A program made the position numbers and the translations under genes. The notes beneath the pieces are model-generated. The model saw only the letters and a list, made by a program, of their open reading frames with translations. It did no database searches and was not told the DNA's origin. Positions 49,494 to 58,904 of a stretch of 64,000 nucleotides of DNA are shown one piece after another; positions within the stretch are counted from its first letter, which is position 1; each line of letters opens with the position of its first letter. This stretch comes from Orbus hercynius (GTDB lineage: Bacteria > Pseudomonadota > Gammaproteobacteria > Enterobacterales > Orbaceae): positions 1 through 64,000 of the forward strand of contig NZ_RBWY01000003.1 in the NCBI RefSeq assembly GCF_003634275.1. The letters run 5' to 3'.

Positions 49494-51251
49494 TTATGAA
49501 AACGACATTTTAGCGGTTAACTCGGTAAAAATTATACCTAAGGCGTGTGCTCCGGCATCAGGGTAACCAATGCTGCGATCACCAACCGTTCCTGCTCTAC
49601 CCATTCGGGCGGCAATTAATTTGGTTTTTTCGGCACCATCAACCGCGGCTTGTGCACCTTGCTCAAAAGCCTGCTGCATATTGTTTGATGATTTGGCGCA
49701 CTCGCTCCAACTGTCGGCGCAGGGCACTAAGGCATCAATTAAGGTTTTATCGCCAACCACGGCGCCACGACCGAACGATCGTTCACCGACAGTTTGAATA
49801 CCATTAACCGCAGCTTGTAACAGATTGGCAAAATCATGCACGGTTAATGATTGTTTATTATGGCAACTTTTGCCTGCTGATTTAAAGGCAAAGCCCCAAA
49901 TAGGTCCCGATGCACCGCCACAATGTTCCATGATGGTCATTGAACAATGATCAAGGAAACTGCCAATATCGTTTGATTGCGCAATAATATCATTCCAATC
50001 GTGTTTCAGTTGTTTAAATCCTTTTGCCACACTCATACCAAAGTCGCCATCACCAGCATGGGAGTCAAGATCACAAAATGGTTGTTCATTGGCAATAATA
50101 ATTTCACCCATTTGATGAATCAGGTATTTTAAATTAGCAAACGAGATGACATTATTAACGATGTGATTGTTGCCAATATCGATCAAGGCTTTGGCATGAT
50201 TATCCGCAACGGTCAGGGCGGGTAAGGTTGTTGGATCAAATTGATACTCACTATCACTTTGCTCAATATGTAGCGCTGACGTATGGCATGGTGTATGTAA
50301 ATAGTGTTTTAACTCTTCGTCTAATTTTAAAATCGAAATTGACGCTCCAGCCATATCAATACTGGTCATATAATTTCCAACCAGAATCTTATCAATAGTG
50401 ATTGCCATTGCTGCAAGCTCTTGCACAACATAGTAATTTAACACGTATAATTCGAGCAATGGTGTTGCGCCAAAGCCATTAATGAGTAGCGCAATTTGAT
50501 CGTGTTTGTTGAGTTTTAAATCTGCCGCTAAGGCGCTGACCATTCTTTTTGCTAATGCTTGGGCTGAAATGATTTTTTCGCGTTTAATGCCGGGTTCACC
50601 GTGAATACCAACGCCATACTCGATTTCATCATCAGCAAGAGTAAACGTTGGTGTGCCTTTAGCAGGTACGGTGCACGAATTAAAAGCAAAACCAAGGCTT
50701 CTAACATTATTGGCTGCTTTGGTGGCGATAGTTTTGACTTCTGCTAGTGGCAAACCTTTTTCCGCGGCAGCACCCGTAATTTTATGAACTAACACCGTAC
50801 CGGCAACCCCCCTGCGTCCAACCGTATAAAGGCTGTCTTGCACGGCGATATCATCATCGACTTTGACATAATCGACACTCACACCATCCATCGATGCTAA
50901 AAATGCCGCATTTTGGAAATTCATCATATCGCCACTGTAATTTTTGATGATAAGTAGCGTACCTTTATCACTTTTTGTCGCTTTGATTGCCTGATATATT
51001 TGGATTTGTGAGGGAGAGGCAAAAATATCACCACACACCGCCGCATCTAGCATGCCTTGCCCAATAAAACCAGCATGTGCCGGTTCATGACCACTACCAC
51101 CACCACTAATGAGTGTGACTTTATTCCTATCAATATGACGTTTTTTGATGACTTTGTATTTGGTCATTAATTCGAGCTTAGGGTTGGCGGCAACAATACC
51201 TTGGCACATTTCTAATACTAATATTTCCGGCTGGTTCATTATTTTTTTCAT
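49494..51251 (-). CDS. dhaK: Dihydroxyacetone kinase, ATP-dependent single-chain
   Basis: The enzyme phosphorylates dihydroxyacetone to DHAP with ATP. The 585-residue protein is a fusion of a DhaK domain (about 1-330) and a DhaL domain (about 370-580), unlike the three-part PTS-dependent enzyme of E. coli. The K domain has SGGGSGHEPAHAGFIG and the substrate-binding histidine in GVGIHGEPGI near 220. The L domain has the Mg-ATP aspartates in DLDSHAGDGDFGMSVAKG. It follows gldA by three bases with TGGAG before its start. Together they complete the oxidative route from glycerol to glycolysis. Confidence 0.94.
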   Translation of the reverse strand: MKKIMNQPEILVLEMCQGIVAANPKLELMTKYKVIKKRHIDRNKVTLISGGGSGHEPAHAGFIGQGMLDAAVCGDIFASPSQIQIYQAIKATKSDKGTLLIIKNYSGDMMNFQNAAFLASMDGVSVDYVKVDDDIAVQDSLYTVGRRGVAGTVLVHKITGAAAEKGLPLAEVKTIATKAANNVRSLGFAFNSCTVPAKGTPTFTLADDEIEYGVGIHGEPGIKREKIISAQALAKRMVSALAADLKLNKHDQIALLINGFGATPLLELYVLNYYVVQELAAMAITIDKILVGNYMTSIDMAGASISILKLDEELKHYLHTPCHTSALHIEQSDSEYQFDPTTLPALTVADNHAKALIDIGNNHIVNNVISFANLKYLIHQMGEIIIANEQPFCDLDSHAGDGDFGMSVAKGFKQLKHDWNDIIAQSNDIGSFLDHCSMTIMEHCGGASGPIWGFAFKSAGKSCHNKQSLTVHDFANLLQAAVNGIQTVGERSFGRGAVVGDKTLIDALVPCADSWSECAKSSNNMQQAFEQGAQAAVDGAEKTKLIAARMGRAGTVGDRSIGYPDAGAHALGIIFTELTAKMSFS

Positions 51252-51254
51252 TAA

Positions 51255-52388
51255 TTAACTCCAAAACTGTTTATACTGATTTGCCATTTTATCGGCTGTA
51301 ATGATGGCCGCTTTGACAGCATCCACGGTAATAGGGAATGGCATCGCATGAATCGATTCCTCTTGGAGACATGCTTTTTGTGCAACCGCCGTTAACTGGG
51401 AATCGGTGATATTTTCAACGCCAATATCCGCAAGACATACTGGTAAACCCACAGAGAGACAAAAGTCCATAACTTGTTCGATCTCATCTGTCGGCGCATT
51501 TTCTAACACTAATTGGGCTAAGGTGCCAAACGCGACTTTCTCACCGTGGAAATAGTGATGGGTTTCATCTAAAATCGTTAATCCATCATGAATCGCGTGG
51601 GCGCCGGCAAGCCCACCACTTTCAAAGCCAAGTCCAGATAACAGTATATTCGCCTCGATTATATTTTCAAGCGCCGTTGTTACCACGTTATTATCACTGG
51701 CAATTTTCGCTTTTTCACCATCTTTTAGCAGTGTTTCATAGCACAAGGTTGCTAAAGCATAGGCTGCTAAGGTTGGTTTTGCTCCGCTACAACTACCATC
51801 TAGTGCACCACAAGGTAAGCCGGCATTAACATTGGCATAAGAACGTTGATTTGCACGTGCTTCAAAATAGGTTGATAGTGCATCCCCCATACCTGACACT
51901 AAGAAGCGAGTAGGTGCTTTAGCAATAATGGTTGTATCAACGAGGACAACATTGGGATTTTGTTGAAAATACGCATAATCGTCAAATGCACCATCTGGAG
52001 TGTATAATACCGCTGAGTGACTAGTTGGGGCATCTGTGGCTGCAATGGTTGGTACGATGATTAAATTATGACCTTGTGCAACACATTTTGCCGTATCGAT
52101 GGCTTTACCGCCGCCGAGTGCAACAATACAGTCACATTGATTTTGCTGCGCAACATGCTGTAAGCGTGCCACCTCTTGGCGAGAACATTCGCCAGCAAAA
52201 TCACTTTCAATAAACGTAATCGCAAATGTTTTACAGGTACTATCAAGTTGATGTTTGACTCTGGCAATATCATCTTTATGAGCAATCAACAGGGCCGAAC
52301 GACCAAAACTGTTAATAAAGTAGCCTAGGTTTAATAACTCATTTTCACCTTGTACATATTTTGTCGGGCAGATAAATGCTTTTCGCAT
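51255..52388 (-). CDS. gldA: Glycerol dehydrogenase
   Basis: GldA/DhaD oxidises glycerol to dihydroxyacetone with NAD. The start at 52388 gives MRKAFICPTKYVQGENEL and 377 residues; a second ATG at 52400 adds four. The protein is an iron-type (zinc) alcohol dehydrogenase, with the NAD-binding ALGGGKAIDTAK. Metal ligands lie in SGMGDALSTYFEA (Asp), GLAGAHAIHDGL (His) and HHYFHGEKVAFG (His). It is the first gene of gldA-dhaK. No dhaB/dhaT reductive branch or glycerol facilitator is in the window. Confidence 0.93.
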   Translation of the reverse strand: MRKAFICPTKYVQGENELLNLGYFINSFGRSALLIAHKDDIARVKHQLDSTCKTFAITFIESDFAGECSRQEVARLQHVAQQNQCDCIVALGGGKAIDTAKCVAQGHNLIIVPTIAATDAPTSHSAVLYTPDGAFDDYAYFQQNPNVVLVDTTIIAKAPTRFLVSGMGDALSTYFEARANQRSYANVNAGLPCGALDGSCSGAKPTLAAYALATLCYETLLKDGEKAKIASDNNVVTTALENIIEANILLSGLGFESGGLAGAHAIHDGLTILDETHHYFHGEKVAFGTLAQLVLENAPTDEIEQVMDFCLSVGLPVCLADIGVENITDSQLTAVAQKACLQEESIHAMPFPITVDAVKAAIITADKMANQYKQFWS

Positions 52389-52535
52389 GATAGCTCTCAT
52401 TTCCAGTTAGTTATTATGATTGTTTAATGAGTATAGGAGTGCTTGATCATTAATACAATGACTAATACGCAATATTGAAACTTAATGATTATTTATTCTA
52501 AATAACTCATTATATTGTAAAAAGGAGTATATACT

Positions 52536-52561
52536 TGGTGAGCCTGACGATGAGGGGGATT
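52536..52561 (+). repeat. Second copy of the TGGTGAGC/GATGAGGGGGATT motif
   Basis: TGGTGAGC (52536-52543) and GATGAGGGGGATT (52549-52561) repeat the motif seen at 46819-46848 with a shorter spacer. This copy lies in the 250-bp gap upstream of gldA. It may be part of a dispersed intergenic repeat or a regulatory element. Confidence 0.4.
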
Positions 52562-52640
52562 ACTGAGTCACATTATGATTAAGTGAGATTTTGCTAATCA
52601 GAGTTTGGTGATATGCCGCTTAATTATCGTAACTAGCGGC

Positions 52641-53225
52641 TTAAGCTTTAAAACTGTGCAAGCGATTCATGGCCGCTTCAGGGCTTTGTTTGATCAACAG
52701 CTCACTACAGATAACAGCTTCATCAATCGCATTATCGATTAAAGTTTGCTCGGTTTGCGAGGGTTTATTTAAGACAAATCCGACCACTTTGCTTTTATCT
52801 CCGGGATGGCCAATGCCAATGCGTAAACGATAAAAATTAGGATTATTGCCCAGCTTATTCATAATATCTTTAAGTCCGTTATGCCCGCCATGTCCACCAG
52901 CTAATTTTAGTTTTGCACAGCCGGGGTTGAGATCTAACTCATCATGAGCAACTAAAATCTCTTCAGTCTGGATATTGTAAAATGTGGCCATTGCTTGCAC
53001 GGCTTTGCCACTTAAGTTCATAAAGGTGGTTGGGACTAGCAAACGAATATCTTGACCATCGACATTAATTCGAGCGGTATAACCAAAAAATTTAGGCTCA
53101 TTTTTCAGGGGTTGATGGTAGCGGTTGGCGAGTTTTTCGATATACCAAGCGCCCGCATTATGGCGAGTTGCTGAATATTCACTGCCTGGATTGGCAAGCC
53201 CAACGATAAGTTTAATTGTTGTCAT
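52641..53225 (-). CDS. pth: Peptidyl-tRNA hydrolase
   Basis: Pth releases tRNA from peptidyl-tRNA that drops off ribosomes and is essential in most bacteria. The start at 53225 gives [27 protein letters not shown] and 194 residues, as in E. coli. The catalytic histidine lies in TRHNAG, and the [15 protein letters not shown] and AHDELDL motifs are intact. It lies after prs on the same strand, separated by a terminator hairpin that ends only six bases before the start. Confidence 0.97.
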   Translation of the reverse strand: MTTIKLIVGLANPGSEYSATRHNAGAWYIEKLANRYHQPLKNEPKFFGYTARINVDGQDIRLLVPTTFMNLSGKAVQAMATFYNIQTEEILVAHDELDLNPGCAKLKLAGGHGGHNGLKDIMNKLGNNPNFYRLRIGIGHPGDKSKVVGFVLNKPSQTEQTLIDNAIDEAVICSELLIKQSPEAAMNRLHSFKA

Positions 53226-53230
53226 AATCG

Positions 53231-53265
53231 CATAAAATAAGACCAATAAAGAATTTATTGGTCTT
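53231..53265 (-). terminator. Terminator between prs and pth
   Basis: AAGACCAATAAA and TTTATTGGTCTT pair perfectly over 12 bp with a three-base loop, followed on the minus strand by TTATTTTATG. It ends the prs message. Read-through would feed pth, whose start lies six bases further. Confidence 0.8.
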
Positions 53266-53279
53266 TTAAAGGTGAAAAC

Positions 53280-54227
53280 TTAATAGTGAAACATTGCTGA
53301 AATTGACTCTTCATTACTGATTCGTCGAATCGCTTCAGCAAGCATGCCAGATAGTGTTAACTGACGTACATTCTTAAGTGCTTTGACTTCAGGTGAGAGT
53401 GGAACGGTATCACAAACCACTACTTCATCAATCTTAGAGTTTTTGATATTTTCAACCGCTTTACCGGAAAAAATCGGATGAGTTGCATAAGCAAATACGC
53501 GTTTTGCTCCGCGTGCTTTTAGCGCATCGGCAGCTTTACATAAGGTCCCTGCTGTATCAATCATATCGTCGACTAAAATACAATCGCGATTTGCAACATC
53601 TCCAATAATATTCATCACTTCCGCTTCATTAGCGCGTTGGCGGCGTTTATCAATAATTGCCATATCGGTATCATTGAGTAATTTAGCTATGGCTCTAGCT
53701 CGTACAACACCACCAATATCTGGAGAAACGACGATTGGATGATCAAAATTTCTTTGCAACATATCTTCTAAAATAATTGGGCTACCAAAAACATTATCAA
53801 CAGGTACGTCAAAAAAACCTTGAATCTGTTCAGCGTGGAGATCAACGGTCAAAATTCTATCTACACCAACGGTTGACAAAAAGTCAGCAACAACTTTTGC
53901 CGTAATCGGTACGCGAGCTGATCGTACTCGGCGATCTTGTCTTGCGTAACCAAAGTAAGGAATAACAGCGGTGATACGACCAGCGGATGCACGACGCATA
54001 GCATCAATCATCACAAGCAATTCCATTAGATTATCATTTGTTGGGGCACAAGTTGATTGAATAATAAAAACGTCTTCACCGCGAACATTTTCATTAATTT
54101 GAACATTTACTTCTCCATCACTAAAACGACCAACCACAATATCGCCAAGCGATGTATAAAGACGATTTGCTATGTGTTTTGCCAGTTCAGGGGTTGCGTT
54201 ACCGGCAAAAAGCTTCATATCAGGCAC
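53280..54227 (-). CDS. prs: Ribose-phosphate pyrophosphokinase
   Basis: Prs makes PRPP from ribose 5-phosphate and ATP for purine, pyrimidine, histidine, tryptophan and NAD synthesis. The 315-residue protein equals E. coli Prs in length and is very similar throughout. It has [11 protein letters not shown] (catalytic flexible region), [17 protein letters not shown], and the PRPP-binding [14 protein letters not shown]. The gene stands alone with its own terminator; ispE, which often precedes it, is absent. Confidence 0.98.
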   Translation of the reverse strand: MPDMKLFAGNATPELAKHIANRLYTSLGDIVVGRFSDGEVNVQINENVRGEDVFIIQSTCAPTNDNLMELLVMIDAMRRASAGRITAVIPYFGYARQDRRVRSARVPITAKVVADFLSTVGVDRILTVDLHAEQIQGFFDVPVDNVFGSPIILEDMLQRNFDHPIVVSPDIGGVVRARAIAKLLNDTDMAIIDKRRQRANEAEVMNIIGDVANRDCILVDDMIDTAGTLCKAADALKARGAKRVFAYATHPIFSGKAVENIKNSKIDEVVVCDTVPLSPEVKALKNVRQLTLSGMLAEAIRRISNEESISAMFHY

Positions 54228-54403
54228 GAGTAAACCTCAAGCATGTATAATGATTACTTATTCGTAATCGGTTAAATCGGGTCTGCAATTATATAATTAA
54301 TTGTGTCTAATCCTCAACTACATTGTGGAAATTTATTATAACTATTTTGTTTTTATCACAAAGTTTGCAAATATAAGTCTATTGTATAGCGATATTAACA
54401 CTA

Positions 54404-55129
54404 TTAACACTCGACTGATTGAGGTTTTTTGTATCCTATTAGCATTTCACGCTTTTTTCCGTACCCTTTATGTTTATAAACTTCAAATCCTGCCGACAAT
54501 AAATTTCGTCTGGCATAACTTGCGGCGGTAAATGTTGCAAAAGTGCCTGATTTCGCAGTTTGAGCATAAAGTGAGTGGAATAAAGGCGCTGACCACATTT
54601 CAGGATTTTTAGTGGGTGAGAAACCGTCAAAGAACCATGCATCAATCAACGTATTTGATTGCTTTAAATGTGCTGAAAATAACATAATGTCAGCAAAGTA
54701 GACATTCAAGGTGACCTGTTCATTTTGATAATGTGCACACGGCCAGTTGTTTTGTAATATTTGCGCTAAATTAGCCAGATTAACTTCTTGAATAATCGCA
54801 CGATGAATCGTTGTGAGCTCAGTTAATGATAATGGGTATTTTTCAATACTAAAAAATTGTAAATGTTTTAAAACATGATTAGGGTGTTGCTGTTTAAATT
54901 GTAAAAAATAGTGCCATGCAATTAAGAAATTAAGTCCGGAACCGAATCCTGTTTCACCGATAGTAAAGGTTGATTTTGTGTGGGCAATAAAGCGCTCGGA
55001 GAGGTGATTGCCATCGATAAATACGTAGGTGGTTTCAGCAATGGCATCATCAGTGTTAAAGTAAACATCATCAAAATGGATTGAGATAGGTGTTACACTA
55101 TTATTCCAAACAACATTATTTGTATTCAT
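54404..55129 (-). CDS. mnmD: Stand-alone mnm5s2U methyltransferase (MnmD; MnmC N-terminal half)
   Basis: In enterobacteria MnmC is a fusion of a methyltransferase and a FAD oxidase that finish mnm5s2U34. This 241-residue protein aligns only with the methyltransferase half: DFDDVYF-like start (HFDDVYFNTDDAIAETTYVFIDGNHL), SAM motif ETGFGSGLNFL, DAWFFDGFSPTKNPEMW, and the end GYGKKREMLIGYKKP. In E. coli the oxidase domain begins soon after the equivalent point; here a stop follows and the next 100 bases hold no such domain. It would methylate nm5U but could not produce it from cmnm5U. It is divergent from plsC. Confidence 0.9.
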   Translation of the reverse strand: MNTNNVVWNNSVTPISIHFDDVYFNTDDAIAETTYVFIDGNHLSERFIAHTKSTFTIGETGFGSGLNFLIAWHYFLQFKQQHPNHVLKHLQFFSIEKYPLSLTELTTIHRAIIQEVNLANLAQILQNNWPCAHYQNEQVTLNVYFADIMLFSAHLKQSNTLIDAWFFDGFSPTKNPEMWSAPLFHSLYAQTAKSGTFATFTAASYARRNLLSAGFEVYKHKGYGKKREMLIGYKKPQSVEC

Positions 55130-55191
55130 TTAACTGTTTCTCAAATTAAGATAGTTGCTATAATACATCATAATAATTTGAGAGGTAAATT

Positions 55192-55923
55192 ATGGTTTGT
55201 CTTATTAGAGTCATTTTGGGCATTATTATAGGCATTTTGATTTGTGTATTTGGCATAATTTTTTGCTTATTTAGCCCACGTAATCCTAAAAATGTGGCGA
55301 AATTTGCTCATATTTTTGGTCGGTTAATGGCGCCCTTATTCGGTATAAAAGTTATTACGCGTAAATATAGTGGGATTGATCAGATTAAAAGTAGTGTATT
55401 TATTGCTAATCATCAAAATAATTATGATCTCTTGGTTGCCGGGCAGATAGTGCAGTCAGGTACAGTTACCGTTGGTAAAAAAAGCTTAGTATGGGTGCCG
55501 TTTTTTGGTCCACTTTATTGGTTAACGGGTAATATTTTGCTTGATCGTGATAATAAATCAAAAGCACGAGATACATTGGCGTTTGTTGTCAACGAGATTA
55601 AACAAAAATCCCTGTCGGTTTGGATGTTCCCTGAAGGTACCCGTAGCCGTGGGCGAGGTTTATTACCCTTTAAAACTGGCGCATTTCGTACCGCGATTGC
55701 TGCAAATGTACCGATTGTGCCAATTTGTGTATCAAATACCAATAATATTAAGTTAAACCGTTGGAATAATGGTTATATGATTGTCGAAATGCTTGAGCCT
55801 ATCGATACCTCGGGTATGAAAAAAGAAGATATAAAAGATCTGATGGATCGCTGTTATTTATTTATATCTAACAAAACTAAACAGTTAGATGATGAAGTTG
55901 CCCAACTCAATAGTAAAGAATAA
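55192..55923 (+). CDS. plsC: 1-acyl-sn-glycerol-3-phosphate acyltransferase
   Basis: PlsC acylates lysophosphatidate to phosphatidate at the inner membrane. The 243-residue protein has one or two N-terminal membrane segments (about 5-27). The acyltransferase motifs are NHQNNYDLL (HX4D type), FGPLYWLTGNILLDRD, FPEGTRSRGRG and VPIVPICVSN. The length matches E. coli PlsC (245). Its stop overlaps the cmoM start by one base (TAATG), so the two are coupled. Confidence 0.96.
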   Translation: MVCLIRVILGIIIGILICVFGIIFCLFSPRNPKNVAKFAHIFGRLMAPLFGIKVITRKYSGIDQIKSSVFIANHQNNYDLLVAGQIVQSGTVTVGKKSLVWVPFFGPLYWLTGNILLDRDNKSKARDTLAFVVNEIKQKSLSVWMFPEGTRSRGRGLLPFKTGAFRTAIAANVPIVPICVSNTNNIKLNRWNNGYMIVEMLEPIDTSGMKKEDIKDLMDRCYLFISNKTKQLDDEVAQLNSKE

Positions 55924-56696
55924 TGAATAGTATTGCTACTGATCGTAATTTTGATGATATTACTAACAAATTTGCACAAAATATTTATGGAACAACTAAG
56001 GGACGTATCCGTGAGATTATGGTTTGGCGGGAAATTGAGTCGCTCTTAAATTCGTTCCGCGTTGGTAAACGCTTGACGATACTTGATGCCGGTGGTGGGC
56101 AGGGGCAACTTGCTCATAAATTAGCCAAACTTGGCCATAATGTGACCATTTGTGATATTTCGCCACAAATGCTTGATATGGCAAAAACTAATGCAGAGGC
56201 AGAGAATCTTAGCCTAGATTATTTAAACTGTTCGATTCAAGCATTAGCGACCGATTTTGCAGGTCAGTTTGATCTGGTTATTTGTCATGCTGTTTTAGAA
56301 TGGGTGAGTGAACCACAGCTAATTTTAGCCTCGCTAAAAACATTGCTTAAACCTGATGGCCGATTATCGTTAATGTTTTACAACTACCATGCTTTATTAT
56401 TTAAAACGGTGACATTAGGAAATTTTGGTTATGCGCAAGCTGGCTTAAATAAGCGTAAAAAGAAAACATTATCACCAGATTATCCAAGAAATCCAGATGA
56501 TGTCTATCAATGGCTTGCTGAACTTAACTTTCATATTGTAAATAAAACGGGTATTCGGGTATTTCATGACTATCTGGTTGATAAAAGTAAGCAGCAAACA
56601 CATTTTGATGGACTACTTCAATTAGAGCAGCGATTTTGTCATCAAGAACCTTATATTAGTTTGGCAAGGTATATTCATGTCATCGCTACGTTATGA
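55923..56696 (+). CDS. cmoM: tRNA 5-carboxymethoxyuridine methyltransferase CmoM
   Basis: CmoM (formerly SmtA) methylates cmo5U34 to its methyl ester in several tRNAs. The 257-residue protein starts near RNFDDITNKFAQNIYGTTKGRIR, matching E. coli. It has the SAM motif ILDAGGGQGQLAHKLAKLGH, VICHAVLEWVSEP, and the family end RRTLSPDYPR-like (KKTLSPDYPRNPDDVYQWL) and EPYISLARYIHV. It is translationally coupled to plsC. It is the third wobble-uridine enzyme in the window. Confidence 0.95.
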   Translation: MNSIATDRNFDDITNKFAQNIYGTTKGRIREIMVWREIESLLNSFRVGKRLTILDAGGGQGQLAHKLAKLGHNVTICDISPQMLDMAKTNAEAENLSLDYLNCSIQALATDFAGQFDLVICHAVLEWVSEPQLILASLKTLLKPDGRLSLMFYNYHALLFKTVTLGNFGYAQAGLNKRKKKTLSPDYPRNPDDVYQWLAELNFHIVNKTGIRVFHDYLVDKSKQQTHFDGLLQLEQRFCHQEPYISLARYIHVIATL

Positions 56697-56881
56697 TATT
56701 AATAAGTAGTGCAAGTCAGGATAAGAAGTTTTTAATCATAAGCGAGAAACGTATTATAGGTGCTTATGCTATTTTTTATGAGTTTAAAAAGGTGTTATTA
56801 TCCAAACTAATGACGCTGAATTGTTTTATCAATCGGCATGATAGATAATAATCGAATGATAAATTTATTAAGGTGAACAAT

Positions 56882-57808
56882 ATGATAGTTGTAACGGGTG
56901 GAGCTGGGTTTATCGGTAGTAATATCGTTAAAGGATTGAACGCGATAGGTCGCAAAGATATTTTAGTCGTTGATGATTTAAGCGATGGCACAAAATTTAC
57001 CAATCTGGTTGATCTTGATATTGCTGATTATATGGATAAAGATGAATTTATTGCAGCGATTGTCTCTGGCGAAGATTTAGGTATTGAGGTGATTTTCCAT
57101 CAAGGTGCATGCTCTTCGACAACCGAGTGGGATGGTAAGTTTATGATGGAAAATAACTACAGCTATTCTAAGGATGTTTTACATTATTGTTTGGATTTTG
57201 CTATTCCGTTTATCTATGCTTCATCGGCAGCTACTTATGGTGGCCGGACAGATAACTTCATAGAAGATCGGCAGTTTGAGAAACCACTTAATGTATATGG
57301 TTACTCTAAGTTTTTATTTGACCAATATGTGCGTGAAATCTTACCTAACGCTCAATCTCCTGTGTGTGGTTTTCGCTATTTTAATGTCTATGGACCTGGG
57401 GAACAACATAAAGGCAGCATGGCTAGTGTTGCATTTCATCTTAATAGTCAAATTAGCCAAGGTGAAAAACCAAAACTGTTTGCCGGTAGTGACACGTTTA
57501 AACGTGACTTTATTTATGTTGATGACGTGGTTGCGGTCAATTTGTGGTTTTGGCAAAACAATCAGTCAGGAATTTATAATTGTGGTACTGGCCGGGCAGA
57601 GTCGTTCCAGGCTGTTGCTGATGCCGTTTTAAATTATCATCAAACAGGGGAAATTGAATATATTCCATTCCCGGATCATTTAAAAGGCCGTTATCAGACC
57701 TTTACTCAAGCCGATTTGACAAAGTTTAGAAAAACGCGATGCCCTATTGTTTTTAAAACGGTTGCCGAAGGCACGGCAGACTATATGAAGCATCTAAATG
57801 CTAACTAA
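56882..57808 (+). CDS. hldD: ADP-L-glycero-D-manno-heptose-6-epimerase
   Basis: HldD epimerises ADP-D,D-heptose to the L,D form used for the LPS inner core. The start at 56882, with AAGG nine bases upstream, gives 308 residues (E. coli 310). A GTG at 56873 is in frame but lies within the ribosome site. The protein is an extended short-chain dehydrogenase with [17 protein letters not shown] and the catalytic [11 protein letters not shown]. It leads the hldD-waaF-waaC operon, which supplies and transfers heptose. Confidence 0.97.
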   Translation: MIVVTGGAGFIGSNIVKGLNAIGRKDILVVDDLSDGTKFTNLVDLDIADYMDKDEFIAAIVSGEDLGIEVIFHQGACSSTTEWDGKFMMENNYSYSKDVLHYCLDFAIPFIYASSAATYGGRTDNFIEDRQFEKPLNVYGYSKFLFDQYVREILPNAQSPVCGFRYFNVYGPGEQHKGSMASVAFHLNSQISQGEKPKLFAGSDTFKRDFIYVDDVVAVNLWFWQNNQSGIYNCGTGRAESFQAVADAVLNYHQTGEIEYIPFPDHLKGRYQTFTQADLTKFRKTRCPIVFKTVAEGTADYMKHLNAN

Positions 57809-57843
57809 TCGTTTTTAATTATTTTTTATCACTGAGAGTATTT

Positions 57844-58899
57844 ATGAAAACGTTAATTATCGGTCCATCATGGGTGGGTGACATGATGATGTCACACAGT
57901 TTATATCGTACACTTAAAGCGAACAATCCCCAGATCGAAATTGATGTTATGGCACCTACATGGTGCCGAGCGCTGCTGAGTAAAATGCCGGAAGTGAATC
58001 GATCGATTTCAATGCCAATTGGTCATGGTCAGTTAGCGTTAAAAGAGCGCTATCAATTAGGTAAACAGTTGCAAAAGCAGCATTATGATCAAGCAATTGT
58101 ACTGCCTAACTCATTAAAGTCAGCTTTAATTCCTTTTTTTGCTGGCATAACAACACGTACTGGCTGGAAAGGCGAACTGCGTTATGGTTTACTTAATGAT
58201 CTTCGTCCGCTTGATAAGCTAGCATTTCCGTTGATGGTTGAGCGCTATATTGCATTAGCTTATCCAAAAGGGGATATTCACTCTGCCGCTGATTTACCTA
58301 AACCTCTTCTCTCTCCAAAATTGGTGGTGAGTCCGGATGATGTGCTGCAAAGCCGCAGTGAATTTGCTTTACCGAGCGAGGTGAGTTTAATTGGCTTTTG
58401 CCCAGGAGCCGAGTTCGGCCCGGCTAAGCGATGGCCTGATTATCACTATGCGGCGCTGGCTGATAAGCTTGTGCAGCAAAATGCCCATATTGTTATTTTT
58501 GGCTCAGATAAAGATCGGGCGGTGGGTGAGTCAATCATGCAAAAGATGGCCCATCCTGAAAAATGTATTAATTTAGCAGGCTTAACAGTATTAGAGCAAG
58601 CGGTCAATTTAATCTCTTGCTGTGATGCAATTGTGACGAATGATTCAGGATTAATGCATGTTGCGGCGGCATTAGGGCGACCATTAGTTGCTCTGTACGG
58701 TCCAAGTAGCCCTGATTTTACGCCACCATTATCTGATAAGGCTGATGTTATTCGCCTCATTACTGGCTACCATAAAGTCCGTAAAGGTGATAGCCAAGAG
58801 GGTTACCATCAAAGTTTAATCGACATCGAGCCCCAGCTAGTATTTGACAGATTAATGACATTACTTGCACGATTTCAAACCGATACGACCAAGGAATAA
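57844..58899 (+). CDS. waaF: ADP-heptose:LPS heptosyltransferase II
   Basis: WaaF adds the second heptose to the LPS core. The 351-residue protein is a GT9 glycosyltransferase with the N-terminal IIGPSWVGDMMMSHSLYRTLK and the C-terminal nucleotide-sugar site VTNDSGLMHVAAALGRPLVALYGPSSPDFTPP. The length matches E. coli WaaF (348). It starts 35 bases after hldD and ends two bases before the region of the waaC start. Confidence 0.96.
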   Translation: MKTLIIGPSWVGDMMMSHSLYRTLKANNPQIEIDVMAPTWCRALLSKMPEVNRSISMPIGHGQLALKERYQLGKQLQKQHYDQAIVLPNSLKSALIPFFAGITTRTGWKGELRYGLLNDLRPLDKLAFPLMVERYIALAYPKGDIHSAADLPKPLLSPKLVVSPDDVLQSRSEFALPSEVSLIGFCPGAEFGPAKRWPDYHYAALADKLVQQNAHIVIFGSDKDRAVGESIMQKMAHPEKCINLAGLTVLEQAVNLISCCDAIVTNDSGLMHVAAALGRPLVALYGPSSPDFTPPLSDKADVIRLITGYHKVRKGDSQEGYHQSLIDIEPQLVFDRLMTLLARFQTDTTKE

Positions 58900-58904
58900 G
58901 CGTG

